Source: Agapanthus africanus
Taxonomy: Eukaryota > Streptophyta > Magnoliopsida > Asparagales > Amaryllidaceae
Length of the DNA: 64,000 nt
Reading direction: 5' to 3'
Assembly (NCBI GenBank): GCA_030015575.1
Contig: JASDDO010000026.1
Location: 192,597,739 to 192,661,738 of the forward strand
Notes under the pieces: model-generated
The model's database searches: none
What the model was told of the DNA's origin: nothing
Seen by the model: only the letters and a program-made list of their open reading frames with translations
In this document: positions 11,371 to 23,373 of the stretch, one piece after another
Layout of the letters: every line of letters starts with the position of its first letter
Numbering within the stretch: position 1 is the first letter of the stretch
Made by a program: the position numbers and the translations under genes

Positions 11371-13305
11371 ATGGCTTCCGGAAAAGAGGAAAGCCGTAAT
11401 TCCGTGGGTCATCGACCGCAAACTCAGTCATTAAGAAAGGCTCAGGAGAAACAACAAAAGCTCCAGGAGATGCTGACGAAAATGGTAGCACTCACCGGAC
11501 ATAAAGAAAGTCCGGAGTCAGCATCAGAACAGCGCCAGGAGCAGGAGACCAATACAGAGTTCCTGCGAAGGGTGCTTGAAAGAAAGGATAAGAAGGCCGT
11601 GAAATAGGCAACTAATATAAAAATGATGGCACTCTTGTTCCAAGATATCGTTAGAATGATTATCCAGCCAGAACCTCCAACTGAAGACCCACCGATAATC
11701 ATCGAGGACGACAGAGGGGAAATATCAAACCCTCTTCCAGCTTTATCAACAACCAGGGAAGAAACGATCTCTAAAGCTTCCCTTGATGATTACATAGCTC
11801 AACAAATACGAGCTCATCAGGCAAGTGAAGCGGCTGTCCAAGTCGTCAGAACTGGGCGACCGTATCCGGACTGGTATGACCAAATCAAATACCCGCCAGG
11901 ATATACGAACCCCAAGATCCACATGTATAAAGGGACAGGCAATCCTCATCAGCACGTCGCTCAGTTCAGAGCTCTATGCGGCAATACTGGAGGCAACGAC
12001 AAATTGCAGCTTCGCCAGTTCATTGGCAGCATGTCAGAAACGACGTTTGAATGGTACTCGGAGCTCCCAAATGACCCCGTCAAAACATTCATGGAAATGG
12101 AATTGTTGTTCACGCAGTGGTTCGCTAGCGCAAGTGAGCGCACCCTGATCATGGCATTAATCAATGCCAGGGTGAAGCCAGGAGAGACCTGGGTTCAACA
12201 CGCAATCCGGTCGCGGAACCTATGGTCAAAATGCGAACAATGCATCGAAGAAGCTCCTGCCGTGGGCATATTCATAGGGACTCTGGATCCTCAAGTGACT
12301 GTGTCCCAGTTCATGATATTCTTTAAGCCGACCACCTTCCAGGCTCTGATCGACAAGTTAGCCCAAATGGACCAGATGGGCCACGGACCTTCCTCTTCAA
12401 AAATGGACCCTCGGAATGAAAAGGGTAAAGGGAAAGCGACCTTCGTTGCCAACACTCAACAACAACCGAGTGACCCGAAACTGGTTGCTCGCCAAAACAA
12501 CGCGCAACCGCGCCAATCTCTCGAAGAGAAGTTAGGACATGCTTACTCGTTTCCCCGTGATAAAACGAGAAGATTGTTCGAGCTAGTAGTGCGCAACAAA
12601 CTCATCACTCTGCCGGACCCAAAACGTCCACCGCAGCCCGGTGATGTCAAAAATCCCAATTACTGCTCCTATCACCGAATGGTGAGCCACCCCATTGAAG
12701 ATTTCTATGTCTTCAAGAACTGGATCGAGGATTAGTACCGCTAAGGTAAATTCACGTTGTCCGAGAACTGGAGGGTGAACCCTCCACAGAAGCACACTCC
12801 TAAAAAGGTGGATACGCCGGGGGCATCATGCTCATTTGTGGAAGAAGCTCTATGGGAAGTCGTCCTTTCAGCTAAAACCAAAAGAATGCTGAAGAATATT
12901 TAAGCATGTCCGACAATCAGATGGAAAGGCCCGCTGGAGCCTGAGATTATTAAAGGGATGCTGAAACTGCGTTTCGAACCGAAAACTGTTGACGATGGGC
13001 AAAACCCCCAAGTCAAGCCTTCAAAGTCTTTGAAGAAAAAGAAGAAGACCAAAAATCCCGTGCAGCCTAACGAGTATGACAACAAGCGCATAGACCTGCA
13101 AAAGTACATTGACGCGCTGGAAGAATACAACCAAAAGGCACGGACACTAGTCACTTTCGAAGAGTTTCTCAACCATATCCTTGAAAACGAAGATAGTGAT
13201 GATGGCGAGGAACATGACTCATCAGGAGGAACCCAAGACTATGTAACAAGTTGCCACATGGTTTCTTATTCGTCGTCAAATGGCGAAGAAGCTCCTCTCC
13301 ATTAG
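11371..13305 (+). pseudogene. gypsy-A gag, one frame with several stops
   Basis: A single frame runs from ATG 11371 to 13305. It is interrupted at 11605-11607 (TAG), 12733-12735 (TAG), shortly after that, and near 12901; the longest open piece is 11623-12735. The retrotransposon gag core is about 11850-12350 and includes HMYKGTGNPHQHVAQFRALC, ETTFEWYSELP and VKPGETWVQHAIRSRNLW. A downstream block (NYCSYHRMVSHPIEDFYVFK) resembles the Cys/His stretch that follows Gag in Tat elements. The tail is Lys-rich then acidic. No protease active site (DTG or DSG) follows before the integrase. Gag would form the particle; the stops argue that this copy makes no full product. Confidence 0.8.
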
Positions 13306-13422
13306 AAAACAACGCAGAGGAACTGGGGGCAGGACCGGTGCCAAAATCCCTAGAACTGTCAGAAGACCCAATTGACAGGCTGCTAAACGAAGCTTTTCAA
13401 ATGAGCAGAGCTGAGCGAGAAC

Positions 13423-14465
13423 GTGAAACAACCATATAAGAAAAGGCCAAGCATCGACGTCAGGATGAAGAAAACGCAGCAAGGAAGAGTCACAAAGAAC
13501 TACAACCAGAGCGAAGCAGTGCCACTCGTGCCAAGTTCACGGGACTTTATCCACCAACATCCAAATCCGTTACACCCACCGATAGCTAGCTGGCCGTTCG
13601 AAATGTGGGGAACCGACACAATCGGCCCTATTGAGCCAGCATCATCCAAAGGACACCGGTTTATACTAGCAACGACTGACTACTTTTCTAAGTGGGTGGA
13701 AGCAGTACCACTAAGGGAAGTGAAGACAGAGAATATTCTCCATTTCATCAAGACACATGTCATCTACCGGTTCGGCACTCCACGACGGATAATCTCGGAT
13801 AATGGGCCAGCCTACAGGAGCCATAAAATCAACCACTTCACAGAATAGCATAAAATAGACTGGAGATACTCTTCCTTCTATAATCCTCGTGCCAACGGTC
13901 TAGCTGAAGTTTTCAACAAGACCTTGACCAAGATTATAAAGAAAACAGTGTCCCGAAACAAAAAGGACTGGTATGAAAGATTGCACGAAGCTCTCTGGGT
14001 GTACTGAACGACGTTCAAACGACTACGAATACAACACCATACGCGTTGGTATTCGTCACTGAAGCAGTCCTTCCTTTGGAAATAGAACTCCCTTCTCTCC
14101 GAGTAGCGGTTCGATACAAGCTAACAGATGACAAAAATGCCCATCTTCGGCTTGAGGAGCTTGACGCCCTCGATGAAACTCTTCTCATGGTGCAACGAAA
14201 CCTAGAAGCTTACAAGGCAAGGATGACGCGCTCATACGAAAAACTGACTAGGCCGAGAACATTCTGCCAAGGCGAACTCGTGCTAGTCGTCAAAAGACCT
14301 ATGATCCCTAATCGTGCAAAACGGGGGAAATTCGAGCCAAACTATGAAGGCCCGTACATCATAGACAAAGTCTACCAAGGTGGGGCCTATTTGCTCATGG
14401 ATATGCATGGCGAAAGACCTTTCCGGCCAATAAACGGCCGATTCCTCAAGAACTACCACGCTTAA
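13423..14465 (+). pseudogene. gypsy-A integrase, broken
   Basis: The integrase core shows WGTDTIGP with the first catalytic Asp codon at 13615, RIISDNGPAYRS with the second at 13798, and NGLAEVFNKT with the Glu at 13906. The D-to-E spacing is 35 residues, the expected DD35E arrangement. A TAG at 13846-13848 and a TGA near 14005 interrupt it, and a frameshift near 14020 moves it to the frame ending at 14465. The C-terminal part (KLTRPRTFCQGELVLVVKR, then NYEGPYII) fits the gypsy integrase tail. The reverse transcriptase and RNase H that should precede it are missing; the deletion point is near 13440. Confidence 0.85.
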
Positions 14466-14569
14466 CGAGTCACGACTTAGGTCAATGATAGATGACGACG
14501 CTCGTGTCCGCTCGCTATCTTCCTGAGTCAAAACACTAAGTGGTATTCGGAAAAACTTTGCCTCAAACA

Positions 14570-15480
14570 TAGCGACAATGGACCGTAATGTCCTTAAACT
14601 AAAGCCTCACCTAAAAAATGGTGATAATGGACCATTACGTCCTTAAAATGGCAACCGACCGAGATGTCCTTAAACTAACAATGAACCGAAATGTCCCTAA
14701 ACTAGTGCTCCGCCTCAAATATGACGCATCTCCCAAAATACGGCGATAGCTTCTCTTGAGATCTATACTACAATCAAAGCTCCAACGGCGAAGACTGCAA
14801 CCCAAGTCCCATTGGCAAACCGATGCGTAAAAAAATGGTATGCCCACAAGCAAAAAGGGCACGGATGAAAACCTAAAAGGGCACCGTGAGTAAAAATAGC
14901 AGGACTACCGGCGAGTTCGTGAAAACCCGAAAGGGCGCAAACTCGTAAAAATCTCATGTACACTTGCAAGGTCCTCTCGACCTTGTGAGGAGAAAATACC
15001 TGCGTGAGATCCTTACGACTCACAAGGACGCAACACGCTTCGGAATCCCTACGATTCCTAGGAGAAATTACACTTGCGAGATCCTCACGACTCGTTAGGA
15101 GAATTTCCCCCTATAAGACCCTCACGGCTCATAGGATTCAAAAGCCTTAATCTACAGGCACCTAGACCTGTTCTTAAGCCATCATATTCCCCAACTTGCC
15201 CTATAGGCGGTCCAATATTGGCCCTTGTATACAATCAATAGGCATAAATAAATATAGCCCTCACCTAGTTCCACCAATGGCGCGGAATGTCCGTATATGG
15301 TGAGCGACACTTGTATGTCCTCTCGACTTATAAGGAGAAAATACTCTTGTAAGATCCTTACGACTTGCAAGAGAAAATACTACTTAGGAGTCCTTACGAC
15401 TTCTAGGGAGAACCTACACTTATGAGATCCTCTCGACTCGTACGGAGAAATAATTTTATGAGACCCTTATGGCTCATAAA
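14570..15480. repeat. Degenerate tandem repeats after the integrase
   Basis: 14576-14710 holds decayed copies of the 50-bp LTR unit (GTCCTTAAACTAA words). From about 14930 to 15480 a loose 40-45 bp unit recurs: GAGATCCTCACGACTC followed by AGGAGAAA, with variants GATCCTTACGACT and GACCCTCACGGCTCATA. Two larger blocks (about 14930-15180 and 15290-15510) repeat this with the shared end ...CAAAAAGCCTTA. Confidence 0.65.
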
Positions 15481-15550
15481 GTCAAAAAGCCTTAGTCGAC
15501 AGGATCCTAACCCTGTTTGCTAAGCCACCTTTGTTCAAATCGACAAAGGA

Positions 15551-15802
15551 AAATGATGATTCTCTCCTGGAAATATCCTAGTTGTAGAGATGCTGATGCC
15601 TAAATCGGTATCAAATTCCAAGTCCTCTTGAGGCAAATGATGATTTTCTCCTAGCAATATTCCAGTCGTAGCGATGCTGATACCTAAATCAGTATCAAAT
15701 TCCAAGTCCTTTCAAGGCAAATGATGATTTGCTCCCGCTAATATTCCAGTCGCAGCAATGCTGATGCCGGAATTGGTGTCAGGATCCAAGTTCTCGACTC
15801 AC
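15551..15802. repeat. 84-bp tandem repeat, three copies
   Basis: AAATGATGAT opens units at 15551, 15635 and 15719, a period of 84. Each unit continues with CTCC..GCAATAT, CCAGTCGTAG, GATGCTGATGCC and CAAATTCCAAGTCCT-like words. The third copy diverges towards its end. Confidence 0.85.
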
Positions 15803-15822
15803 AACAAAAGTATATGCATATG

Positions 15823-16060
15823 GAATAGCCGAAATGATGGGGCAACTCGCAAAAAAAAACCAGCGAGCAAAAAAATATATGCCTATGAAATAGCCGAAAT
15901 GATTGAGCAACTCAGAATAAAAAAAACAACAAGTAAAAAATAAAACAATACATAGCCGAAATGATTGGGCACCGTGAAAAATAACCGAAATGATTGGAAA
16001 ATCGCGACTTTCACAATATAAAAGCTGAAATGATAGAGCATCGCGGAAACAAAAAAAAAC
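15823..16060. repeat. Short-unit repeat with GCCGAAATGAT words
   Basis: GCCGAAATGAT or close variants occur at about 15828, 15893, 15953, 15983 and 16021, with A-rich stretches between them. Spacing shrinks from 65 to 30-40 bp. No coding signal. Confidence 0.6.
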
Positions 16061-16188
16061 ATATCAAAATGAAACTTTTCTGCCCTGCAGGTGAGTCTTC
16101 ACCGACCCCTTGTATACAATCCATAGACACAAATGAAAAAGGGAACCATTTTTTCCCACCAGGCTCCGTCAAAGGGAGAGCTAGATTT

Positions 16189-16575
16189 TGACGGTTGATA
16201 TACAACCTATAGACAACCCCGACGTACCTTCTCATTCCAGCAGGATGCAGACACGGTGTCAACAAAAGACCCTAGGGTCGAAACAAAACGGAGCCATGGA
16301 AAAATTTCTAGCTCTATGTCTTGACGGTTCACAAAACAACCTAAAGACTGCCTCAACATTCGTCATGTTACAGAAGACGCAATGTCAACAACGGCGTTCC
16401 CTCTCACTCCAGCAGGATGCGGACGCGGCATCAACAAAAGAACCTAGGGTCGAAACAAAACGGAGCCATGGCAAAATTCCTAGCTCTAAGTCTTAACGGT
16501 TCACGAAACAACCTACAGACTATCCCGAGATTCTTCTCATTACAGTAGACGCAATGTCAACAAAGACTCCAAAAT
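16189..16575. repeat. About 172-bp tandem repeat, over two copies
   Basis: CAGCAGGATGC.GAC recurs at about 16240 and 16412, CGAAACAAAACGGAGCCATG at about 16278 and 16450, and GACGCAATGTCAACAA at about 16375 and 16547, all about 172 bp apart. A leading partial copy starts with GACGGTTGATATACAACCTA at 16189. Confidence 0.75.
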
Positions 16576-17023
16576 AGCCAGATCAAAAGGAAGCGAAGAC
16601 AAAATTCCTAGCTTCAGGGTCTTGACGATAACTCAAATAAAATCCGAAAGACTATTGGAGATCATCCCACACCAGTGTGGAGTGGTTATGACTCATCGGG
16701 GCTCCCAAATTGACCCTAACCTCAAGTAAAAAGCGGCATGGAAAAGTTCCTAACACTTGCTCTTCCGACGGTCAAACTGCCTAAGAAGATTACTTGAAGA
16801 CATCTTTTCTAGCCCCCGAAGGGATCAGAGACATGACAATCGCGGGGCTACTCGAACAACAATGTAAAGACTGCATATCAGGGAATGCATCAGCCAAGAT
16901 GACGGTACTACGGACTAAAACCCTAGTACCACAAAACTTAACGGACCTCTGCCGCAAAGAGTAGGGGTTATCGATAACGTTAGGACGAGTTTGCCTATAA
17001 GCCCAAAGGAGGTAAACTAAACA

Positions 17024-17215
17024 AACTCCGAAACGAGTCCATAAATTAGAGACTCCAGAATGAGTGAATAAACTACAAACTCCGAAATGGGTCCATAAAC
17101 TAGAGACTCCCGAATGAGTGAATAAACTACAAACTCCGAAATGAGTACGTAAAATAGAAACTTCGAAATGAGTAAATAAACTACAAACTCCGAAACGAGT
17201 AAATAAACTAATTAG
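17024..17215. repeat. 54-bp tandem repeat made of two half-units
   Basis: TCCGAAA(C/T)G recurs at about 17028, 17081, 17135 and 17189 (period 53-54). Each unit is two related halves of about 27 bp (AAACTCCGAAA.GAGT and GAGACTCC.GAATGAGT). On the minus strand this gives a repeated peptide pattern with no known domain. Confidence 0.85.
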
Positions 17216-17327
17216 TGCCACATCAAGACACAGATAAGCGGATGCAAAGGAAAAAATGTATATTCTTATTCATGAATCAAAATGTTTAAGAGATACAATT
17301 AATGCAAAAAGGGGAATACAGTTACAA

Positions 17328-19508
17328 TTAAGAAGGAGGGGCTTTCAACAAATTGGCAACCCGCTCATGCGCTTCCCGCAACTCCTCCTCGCATTCAGCT
17401 ACTGCGGCCAGCCCCGCTTCGATTTGAGCCCGTTGTTGCAAGCAGGATGAAAGCTTCTCAGCGATTTCCTGCTTGGCAGCTTCGCAATCTTGCGTGACCC
17501 GATCAATAAAGACGAGCTTCTGCTTCAGCGCCAGCCCATCAGATATACATTGTTGGAGTTTTTTAAAGATAGCTTTCAGCTGTGCGACATTCGCTTCGAT
17601 TTGGGCACGCAATTGAATGGATTCGCCATAAGCCGTCTCATGCTCCTTTCGCTTCAGGGTCAGCTCTTGTTCAAAATACTGAATGAAGTCGGAGCTTTTC
17701 TTGATCCACGCGATCCGTTAAGCCTTCAGGGTCAATACTTCAAGAGTGAGACGCTTGATCTCGATCTCATGCAAACAAGCCTCGATCACCTTACAATAAT
17801 CGACCCAAAAGCGAACGAAATCTTCGTTGCGGAAATTAGAAAGCGTCGTCAGCATAGGGTTGACTTCGTCAGCGAAATCCACAGTAGAGGTGAGAGCCTC
17901 GGCATCAAGATCTTCAATAAATTCGCTTAACATCCGCTTGCTAGTCACCGCGCCCCTAGAAAATTGAAATTTAGCAAAAGGCCAAGTAGGAATAGGAATG
18001 CGAGACTCAAAATGAAGCTAAACCGGTATAATTGCTGCAAAATAAATCACGCACGAATAAGGGTCAAATTTCAACTTGAAAGATGAAGATGGAAGCTGAT
18101 GGACAAGAGCTACCGTACCTACTGTTGAAAGTGGTAAGACAGGGAGCATCAGAGGCATGGGTATTCCTTCGCTCCATCCTTCGAGCCGTGATATTGTGGT
18201 CAATATGAGGAAAGCTTAGCAATAGAAGGTCTACTCATAGAAAGGAGAAACACCAAGCGAAGAATATACTGACCAATGCCAGAAGGGGGAATGACTTCCG
18301 ATTGGAAGGAAAAATATGGGTTTAGCACTTGGTATAAGTGGTCAAAGAGCATTCCTGCAAGGTTGCGACAATATATGGTTAATGCAAAAAATGGTATCTA
18401 CAGTGAAGCAAATAAATGAGAAGTCTTTACCTTCTGAAATTCAGGGAGACTAAGAAGAGGGAGAAGGAACCGTGGCAGTTAAGGCAACGGCCAGAGGTAA
18501 TTCTTCAACCAGTACAGCTTCAGGGCTTACTGCGCCTATCCTGAGGACAAAGGAAATATCATTAGAGATGCTTAGCAGGATTAAAAGCTCAAAGATAATA
18601 GCCCAATGAGTACCTGACAGGACAGAAACCGAAACCGTGCCCGAAGCATCACCGGTCGTAACGGCTTCTTCGGTTTCTATGGGGAGGGTAGATTCAGCAC
18701 CCACAGCTTCATCCCCTGACTCGACAAGGGCCGTCGTAACGCTTGCATCACCCGCCGATCCACAGAGGGAGGGAGGGACAGTTGGAACGGTTCCAGATTC
18801 CATAGAAAGATTGGCTACTTCAGGCTCTTTAATTGTCGGCACTTCCCCTATCATGCCGTCACCCAAATCTGGCTCTGTAAATAAAAATGCGTATGTTAAA
18901 AAGAAAAAGGGCTGTTACTAAGAGCCGTGCGTTTTTCTACCTTAAAGTAGCCGTTCGCCCTTTTCACGAGCTATACGCGCAACCTGTCTATGAGCAATAG
19001 ACATGGCAGAAGAAACATCCAACGAAAGAATGTCAGCAGGTAGAACATTACTCGAACCTGCACCCGCAGCTAGGACAGCTTTGCGTTCCCTCGCAGCATG
19101 CTTTTTACGCTTCTTCTTAGCCTGGACCTTGAGAACCGACCTCCTTAAAACTTCTGATAGGCGGACGTCGTTGTCCGAATCTAGCTCGGCCTCCGGAGCC
19201 GCTACGGCATCCATCATCGGCTGCTTCAGCAACGCCTCCTGTGGTGGCCTTAGGAGGGCGTCGGCCGCGGTAGATGGCTCTGGAAGTTTTCCTGCATCAC
19301 CACCTGGGATTGGCACTGCACTCGGAATAGCCTAGGTTTTGGTGGTCCCTGTAATAGTATAAAGAAAGAGAGTCAGACCATGAATAAAAGGAATTAAAAG
19401 AGTAAAGGTGTAATGAAACGAATTATAAGAAGGCCCAAAGAAGCGCGGAGCCTCTCTTCCTCCTCAAACGTCCTGAGGGAAGCCACGAGAGCCTCTTCAG
19501 CAGAGATA
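17328..19508 (-). pseudogene. Downstream part of the antisense extra gene, coiled-coil and low complexity
   Basis: On the minus strand, several open blocks follow the PMD-like region without recognised domains. From 5' to 3': a block just below 19508 (SAEEALVASLRTFEEEERLR); 19316-18942, with a basic stretch KKKRKKHAARERK that could act in nuclear import; 18866-18450, Ala/Val/Ser/Thr-rich; 17948-17718; and 17612-17328, Gln/Glu/Ala-rich and likely coiled-coil (RAQIEANVAQLKAIFKKLQQ). The gaps between them are AT-rich and may be introns. I infer they are the C-terminal exons of the same antisense gene because strand and order agree; joins are not proven. Confidence 0.5.
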
Positions 19509-19586
19509 CTTGTTTAGGAGGAGAGCATTAATAAAGCATAATAAGGAGGGAGGGGGTATATGCAGAAAAGTGTAAATGAAGTATAC

Positions 19587-21700
19587 CGGACTCCACAATA
19601 GAAACCAACGCTGCTTCTTCACGGGCCATTTGGAAGCATCAATGGCGGCCTGAAGGTCAGTATCGGTCACAGGCGCGTCAAATAAAGCCTCGTTGGTGCC
19701 ATATTCATACAAGCCTTTGCTACAAGGAACGTGAGGCTCCTGTCCGAATACGACGTCAGCAGAAAATAGGGACTTCTTCCTTTTCTGCTAAACGCCGCCC
19801 GCCGCCGACGATAAAAGCTTTCGCTTAACAGGTTTTTTCGGACGATGGGTCCCGATCTCTGAACCGATGCCCGAGTCCGGAGACGCTACGGCTACCGCAG
19901 CCGCTGGAACATCCATTCAAAGATTATCAAGAAAAGCTCGTGGGACTACAACCATAGTGATTTCTCTTAGAGAAGGACGAACAGTGTTCCGTCGCTTCAC
20001 TGGGACCGATGGATTACCGGCTGGGATGGCATCCTTGTGGTCAAGTAGAAGCCGCCTTTCCTCCCTGATAACAGCACCTGTCGCATGCCAGTACCATGTG
20101 ACGTAAGCATTCGAGGCTTTTGGCACATAGCTCGGCTCGCTGATAACGAAATGGGACCCCGTATTTAATCGCACAAAATGGTGCGTTGCGCTGCGAATAC
20201 CCTCCTCCATAGAAACTGGCTCAACTAAGAATGCCTCAAGAGAAACACCTTGGTTATAACCCGATTGTTGGGAAAAACGATGTGGGTTGTACCTCATTAA
20301 CAGCACTAAGGCGTTCTGTTTAAATACTATGAAGCCCGGCCGATTGAATACAGGTGCATAACCTCCCGAGCCCTCAACGCAGAAGCCCCGTCCTTGAAAG
20401 TATCATGTAACGGTTGGACCACCTTAGAAGATTCTTTGTCGTTAGTCAGGACTCTATCGACAAAGGTCATACTATCCCCAACCATGTGTGGGTGAAGCAG
20501 CAGTCGCCGAGCCTCTCGCTGTGATGGATCTGGAGTGGAAGCATCAACTAGATGCATGACCCGGGGGAAGTTGTAGCCTTCGTAGAATCGGGGTCGTTTA
20601 TGAACACCAAAAGCACCCATCACATGCATCTCGATCCATGATGTGAAGTAGTGCAATGGGAGATGCACGGGCTTAACAGCCGGGTGAGTGGTGTCAGCGG
20701 CTAAGCTCGGGCCATGATACAAATGAGCCAACCCGGCAATCCCAACGGCCACGCACGTCCCCATGACGATGCGATGAGCCTGTTAAAAAACAGATGGCCT
20801 CATGTAACGTGGGTACGTCGGAAGCGCAAACCAACTCAGCCACAAGCCAATAAACCCCAGAAATAACGTCTCTTCGTCAACATCCGGGGCATCAATCTCT
20901 GCAAAGGGGACGAATGGTGTATCCGGAATAAAGAATTTCTTTAAATCCGCCTCCACAGTCGGCAAGTTATCCGAACCAAACCTGAACGGATCATCAAGTT
21001 TGGCGAATTTCGCAGCCTGTTTAGACAGAACTTTCGGACGAAAAATGCGGGCGATGAAATCTGCAAAGCCAACTCCGTGCCTGCCAGACTCCAGGAATAA
21101 ACTCTCGTACATGTTCAACACCTAAATCAAGTTTGGGAATTGATGTTGAATGGCGTTCTCCAGAGTAAGGCCCATTACCACTGGTTTGGTGGCGAAGACA
21201 TACTCATCGGAGCGAGGTAGCTCCTCATAGTGCTCTTCTTTGACAGGTAGGCGGAGATCTCCGCAAACTCCTCCAATAAAATCGAAACCTCCCAATCTGA
21301 TAGGAGAAAGGTATGGGTCGGGATATTCCATTGTTCCAAAATGGATTTGATCCAGCACACATGAGGAGCGTGGTAGTGAAAGAGGGACGCGTAGATCGCG
21401 GGATACAACCCGATCTTTAATAACAGCGATTTCTTGGCCGACATGATATATCGGGCCCACTGTAGATAACCGACTGACTGACGGGGAGTCATTCCTATCA
21501 TGTAAACATTCCCCCAAGGACGCGACTCTCCCTGGCATATGCGTCACCCAAAATATCCAAGGCCATTGGCGGCCGCACTGGTATTGAAGCCTTGGAAGGC
21601 TGAAGACGACCTTCCGAGGTCCAGTTGACCTCTTCTACTGCAATGGTCACCGGCGGTGAATCAGCATAATGGATCGCCGGGATCGGCTTCGAAGGCGCTA
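19587..21700 (-). pseudogene. Antisense plant mobile domain (PMD)-like extra gene of gypsy-A
   Basis: Read on the minus strand, this interval is one long protein-like region. About 21501-21175 gives SVGYLQWARYIMSAKKS and HTFLLSDWEVSILLEEFAEI, the start pattern of PMD (aminotransferase-like mobile domain) proteins. A frameshift near 21175 leads to 21170-20327, with ETLFLGFIGLWLSWFALPTY, then VMGTCVAVGIAGLAHLYHG and NFPRVMHLVD. Two in-frame stops lie in it, near 21121 and 20801. A further frameshift near 20335 leads to 20306-19917, and reading continues to about 19590 through two more stops. An ATG-led block at 21875-21754 may be the first exon. A GT...AG-bounded, AT-rich gap lies at 19509-19586, but joining across it is out of phase. 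PMD proteins occur as host genes and inside transposons; no reaction is assigned here. Confidence 0.65.
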
Positions 21701-22039
21701 TGCAAGTAAAACTATACCAACCCTACATAATTTGACTATACCATGACCCCTACAGATGAAGAGACTTTTGCTCTGGGTCATGGTCTTGGATAAGTGCGAA
21801 GACTTCCCGATCTACGGGTGCGTCGGCAAAGGCACTTTCCGAACGAACGAAGGGAAAGGTGGAATCGAAAGCCATAGTACCTGCATAAAAAGGGTGGGGT
21901 TAGCTATTGACACAATGTTTAAGGCTTTAGCATTCTTTTATACTTAAATTTATACTACACCGCAGTTCAGAAAGAAAGGGACAGGGCCCCCCACAAAATC
22001 AAGGTAACGCCCCATCAATGATGGGGCAACCACTCATTA

Positions 22040-23345
22040 AAATAAAATCCAAAAGAATTCTCAATTAATAAGTAAACATCGTTAAACTCTGGAGTTGAAC
22101 TCTCTCGAAAACTGTGTTCTGCAAACAGATTTCAAATCTGTCAAGAAATTATGAAGGAAATAAAATTCCCAAAAGAATTTCTTTATGAAATTCTTCAGAG
22201 CCAAGCTTTGTAGAACAATGTGATAACATCCCAGAACTCCACTTGTGAAAGGGAATTAAATTCCAAATAACCTTCAAAAAATAAAATTGCTAACAGGGTA
22301 AAACCCTAAAAGATCTTTAAGATCTACGATCTACTCAAGTAATTTTTTTTTAAATCTCTAAGAGATCATTGCAAAAGAAGAGCAAAGCTCTGTTAATGGG
22401 TTAAAAAAAAGTCTAAGACATGAAGAGATTCCTCAAACATTAGGACACGGTCATGGTTCTTACCACCAAAACTTTGATAGAGTTTTGACTCTAAAAGAGT
22501 TTCTTTGAACAGAGATCTGAGCTCTAAAAGGAGAATTAAATTCTCAAGATAGAAGAAGGTTAAAAAGAAGATGAACAGCTGCAATCTCAAGGGCCAAAGA
22601 CCGAATTTATAAAAATTAAAGAGACGGTTCAACTCTCCAGGAGATCGAACGGTGGAAAAGGTGCCACCTCTGCACTCACGTGTGAGCCACGTGGGCACAA
22701 TGGTTGGGGGCATTTGTTTCCCCCAATAAAAGAGCAAAGCTCTGATCAAAATTTAAGAGGCAGCGCCTCACGTGCCTTCCACGAGGGTACCAGCGCCAGA
22801 GTTAAAAACTCTTATATTGTGCTGCACGTGCTCCTCATTTGGGCGCCTCATTTGGGCGCCAATGTCCAAAGCACATAAAAGTATTAAAACCTTAATTTGC
22901 CCCCACGTGCACAACACGTGAGCGCCGGCGTCAAGCTAGAATTAAATTCTACTCTCTGTTAAACAGAGCCATTGGTTCAAAGATCCAACGAAGATAATAA
23001 ATCATCAAGACTCATAATTAAAATTCTGTTGAGAGAAAATATTCCTCAAATCTTTCTAAAACAAGAAATATACCCTTCGGTGGGATCGTAGAATAAAATT
23101 CTATGCCCTCTGTAAAACAGAGGACCGTTGGATTAAAATCCAATGGTGATTAAAAAATCACCGTTCTATAGAATAAATTCTGTATATGGGTAAATATTTC
23201 CCCAATTTTGTTAAAAACAATAATAATATTTTCTGTAAAACAGAAGTCCTTGGATCAAAGATCCAACGGTGAGTAAAATTCCCCAACTCTATTTTGAGGC
23301 CAATTAAATCAATTAGGATCTCTCAATGAGAGATTTTCTCAGAAT
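22040..23345 (+). repeat. Micro-palindrome array in U3
   Basis: Short perfect or near-perfect palindromes with A-rich spacers follow one another. Examples: AGAATTAAATTCT (22938-22950), CTCTGTTAAACAGAG (22954-22968), CCTCTGTAAAACAGAGG (23107-23123), TTGGATTAAAATCCAA (23128-23143), GGTGATTAAAAAATCACC (23145-23162) and AGAATAAATTCT (23170-23181). The last four are packed in 75 bp. Arms are 5-8 bp, loops 1-4 nt. Similar ones fill 22080-22560. The arms differ in sequence, so this is not a simple tandem repeat. Confidence 0.85.
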
Positions 23346-23363
23346 TAAACAAACTTTCCTTTA

Positions 23364-23373
23364 CTATATAAAG
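23364..23373 (+). promoter_or_regulatory. Candidate gypsy-A TATA box
   Basis: CTATATAAAG sits about 15 bp before the point where homology with the 5' LTR begins, consistent with a U3/R boundary about 25-30 bp downstream. The 5' LTR lacks it. Confidence 0.55.
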
